Positions 63,240 through 64,000 of a DNA stretch of 64,000 nucleotides are shown here, one piece after another. The stretch lies in contig CANTFL010000320.1 of assembly GCA_947650285.1 (NCBI GenBank), forward strand, positions 62,001 to 126,000. The letters run 5' to 3'. A model generated the notes under the pieces. It was not told where the DNA came from, searched no databases, and was given only the letters and a program-made list of their open reading frames with translations. How positions within the stretch are numbered: position 1 is the stretch's first letter; each line of letters starts with the position of its first letter. The position numbers and the translations under genes were made by a program. Source of the stretch: Hyaloperonospora brassicae. Its lineage: Eukaryota > Oomycota > Peronosporomycetes > Peronosporales > Peronosporaceae.

Positions 63240-64000
63240 CACGCGAACCAGTGTGGTGGAGTGGCGATCGATCGTTTGAGGAGTCGATTCTAACTGTCCA
63301 TGGGCGCCCGGCCTACCGACCGACTTACGGACGGGGTATTCCAAATTCGTGGTGTAACTTATTAGAACCTTGTGTACCCATCGTTAGGTCGGGTTGCACT
63401 CTTTCAGGTAGACTCTAGTCAACGCGGAGCTTGGTCGTGTTTGAGATTGGTGCTGTAGCGTGAATCTCTTTACACAATAGCAAGTGTACTTGTAAGGTGC
63501 TCGATATAGGTCACTTTGATCTCTACAAGATCGCCTTGTCCAAAGTAGATCTGTATACCGCTAGCCTTATAACTATTTGAGCCGTCTCGAGATCTTGCAC
63601 TCTTTTCATTAACATGTTTGATGCGTCCGATCAAAAATAGGGTTTATGTTGAGGGACCCCGAACCCTGGCTAAACAATACAGGGATATATCTTGATTAAA
63701 TTATGTAATTTCTCATGATGTCGGGTGGCCCAATAATCCAACCCGGAAGAAAAGTAGACACGTGTACTTCAAAGCAAATTTAAGTTTGTTGATTCTAATC
63801 TATTAAACTTAAAACCACTAGCAAATCGATAGCCCTATCTGTATCACGACTTTCGACTCCACGAGTCATCGTCTTTAGAAGTGTGCTTATTTGTAGCTAT
63901 GTGGTGTTAAACAAGTGTGTTCTTTTTAGAGTCTAGCCGTGACCCATCATACTTGTATGCGAACGACCTTGGGGTTGCGATCTTTGATCGGGATCACGAG
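63240..64000 (-). repeat. Gypsy LTR/leader-like block, minus strand, cut by the window end
   Basis: Read on the minus strand it gives GTACACGTGTCTAC, TTCTTCCGGGTTGG, GCCACCCGACATC, GTGCAAGATCTCGAGACGG, GATCTTGTAGAGATCAAAG and GCACCTTACAAGTAC in the same order as 38,160-38,980 and 48,600-49,230. The element it belongs to would lie toward lower coordinates on the minus strand. Confidence 0.55.

Overview
The window looks like nuclear DNA of an oomycete (Phytophthora or downy-mildew type). The reasons are short introns (74-131 bp) with pyrimidine-rich 3' ends, compact GC-rich genes a few hundred bases apart, a MAP kinase fused to PH, NTF2-like and C2 domains, a plant-type histidyl-tRNA synthetase, and abundant decayed Ty3/Gypsy and Ty1/Copia retrotransposons. 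This assignment is inference; no ribosomal RNA or other marker gene is present.

Layout. 1-2,300: decayed repeats. 2,518-10,747: a SNAPc subunit 1-like transcription factor with a long disordered tail (+), an MFSD9-like major facilitator transporter of four exons including a 25-nt microexon (-), and a histidyl-tRNA synthetase (+) divergent from the transporter. 11,713-17,500: a repeat island with two solo LTRs. 18,087-20,037: a malic enzyme gene broken by one frameshift and one nonsense codon. 20,038-23,320: no recognisable gene. 23,321-27,010: PH/NTF2-like/C2/MAPK fusion (+). 27,500-27,969: SmD2 (-), two exons. 28,327-30,822: Hsp110 chaperone (-), with a canonical heat shock element about 0.6 kb upstream. 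33,000 to the end: AT-richer retrotransposon sequence. It holds two solo LTRs, one of them inside a Copia gag; a repeat block that is the inverted copy of the first 1.3 kb of the window; a Gypsy element whose zinc knuckle, protease, RT, two RNase H domains, integrase and chromatin-reader-like tail can still be read in order; a second, more decayed Gypsy element; and scattered fragments.

The genes are unrelated housekeeping and signalling functions (snRNA transcription, splicing, tRNA charging, protein folding, central carbon metabolism, MAPK signalling, transport). They do not form an operon-like system. The most unusual items are the four-domain MAPK fusion, eight copies of an acidic/leucine motif in the SNAPc1-like tail, the broken malic enzyme, the transporter microexon, and a solo LTR nested in a Copia gag whose removal at the target duplication restores the local reading frame. 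Splice sites and gene boundaries were read by eye; all coding models with introns were checked for a total length divisible by three.
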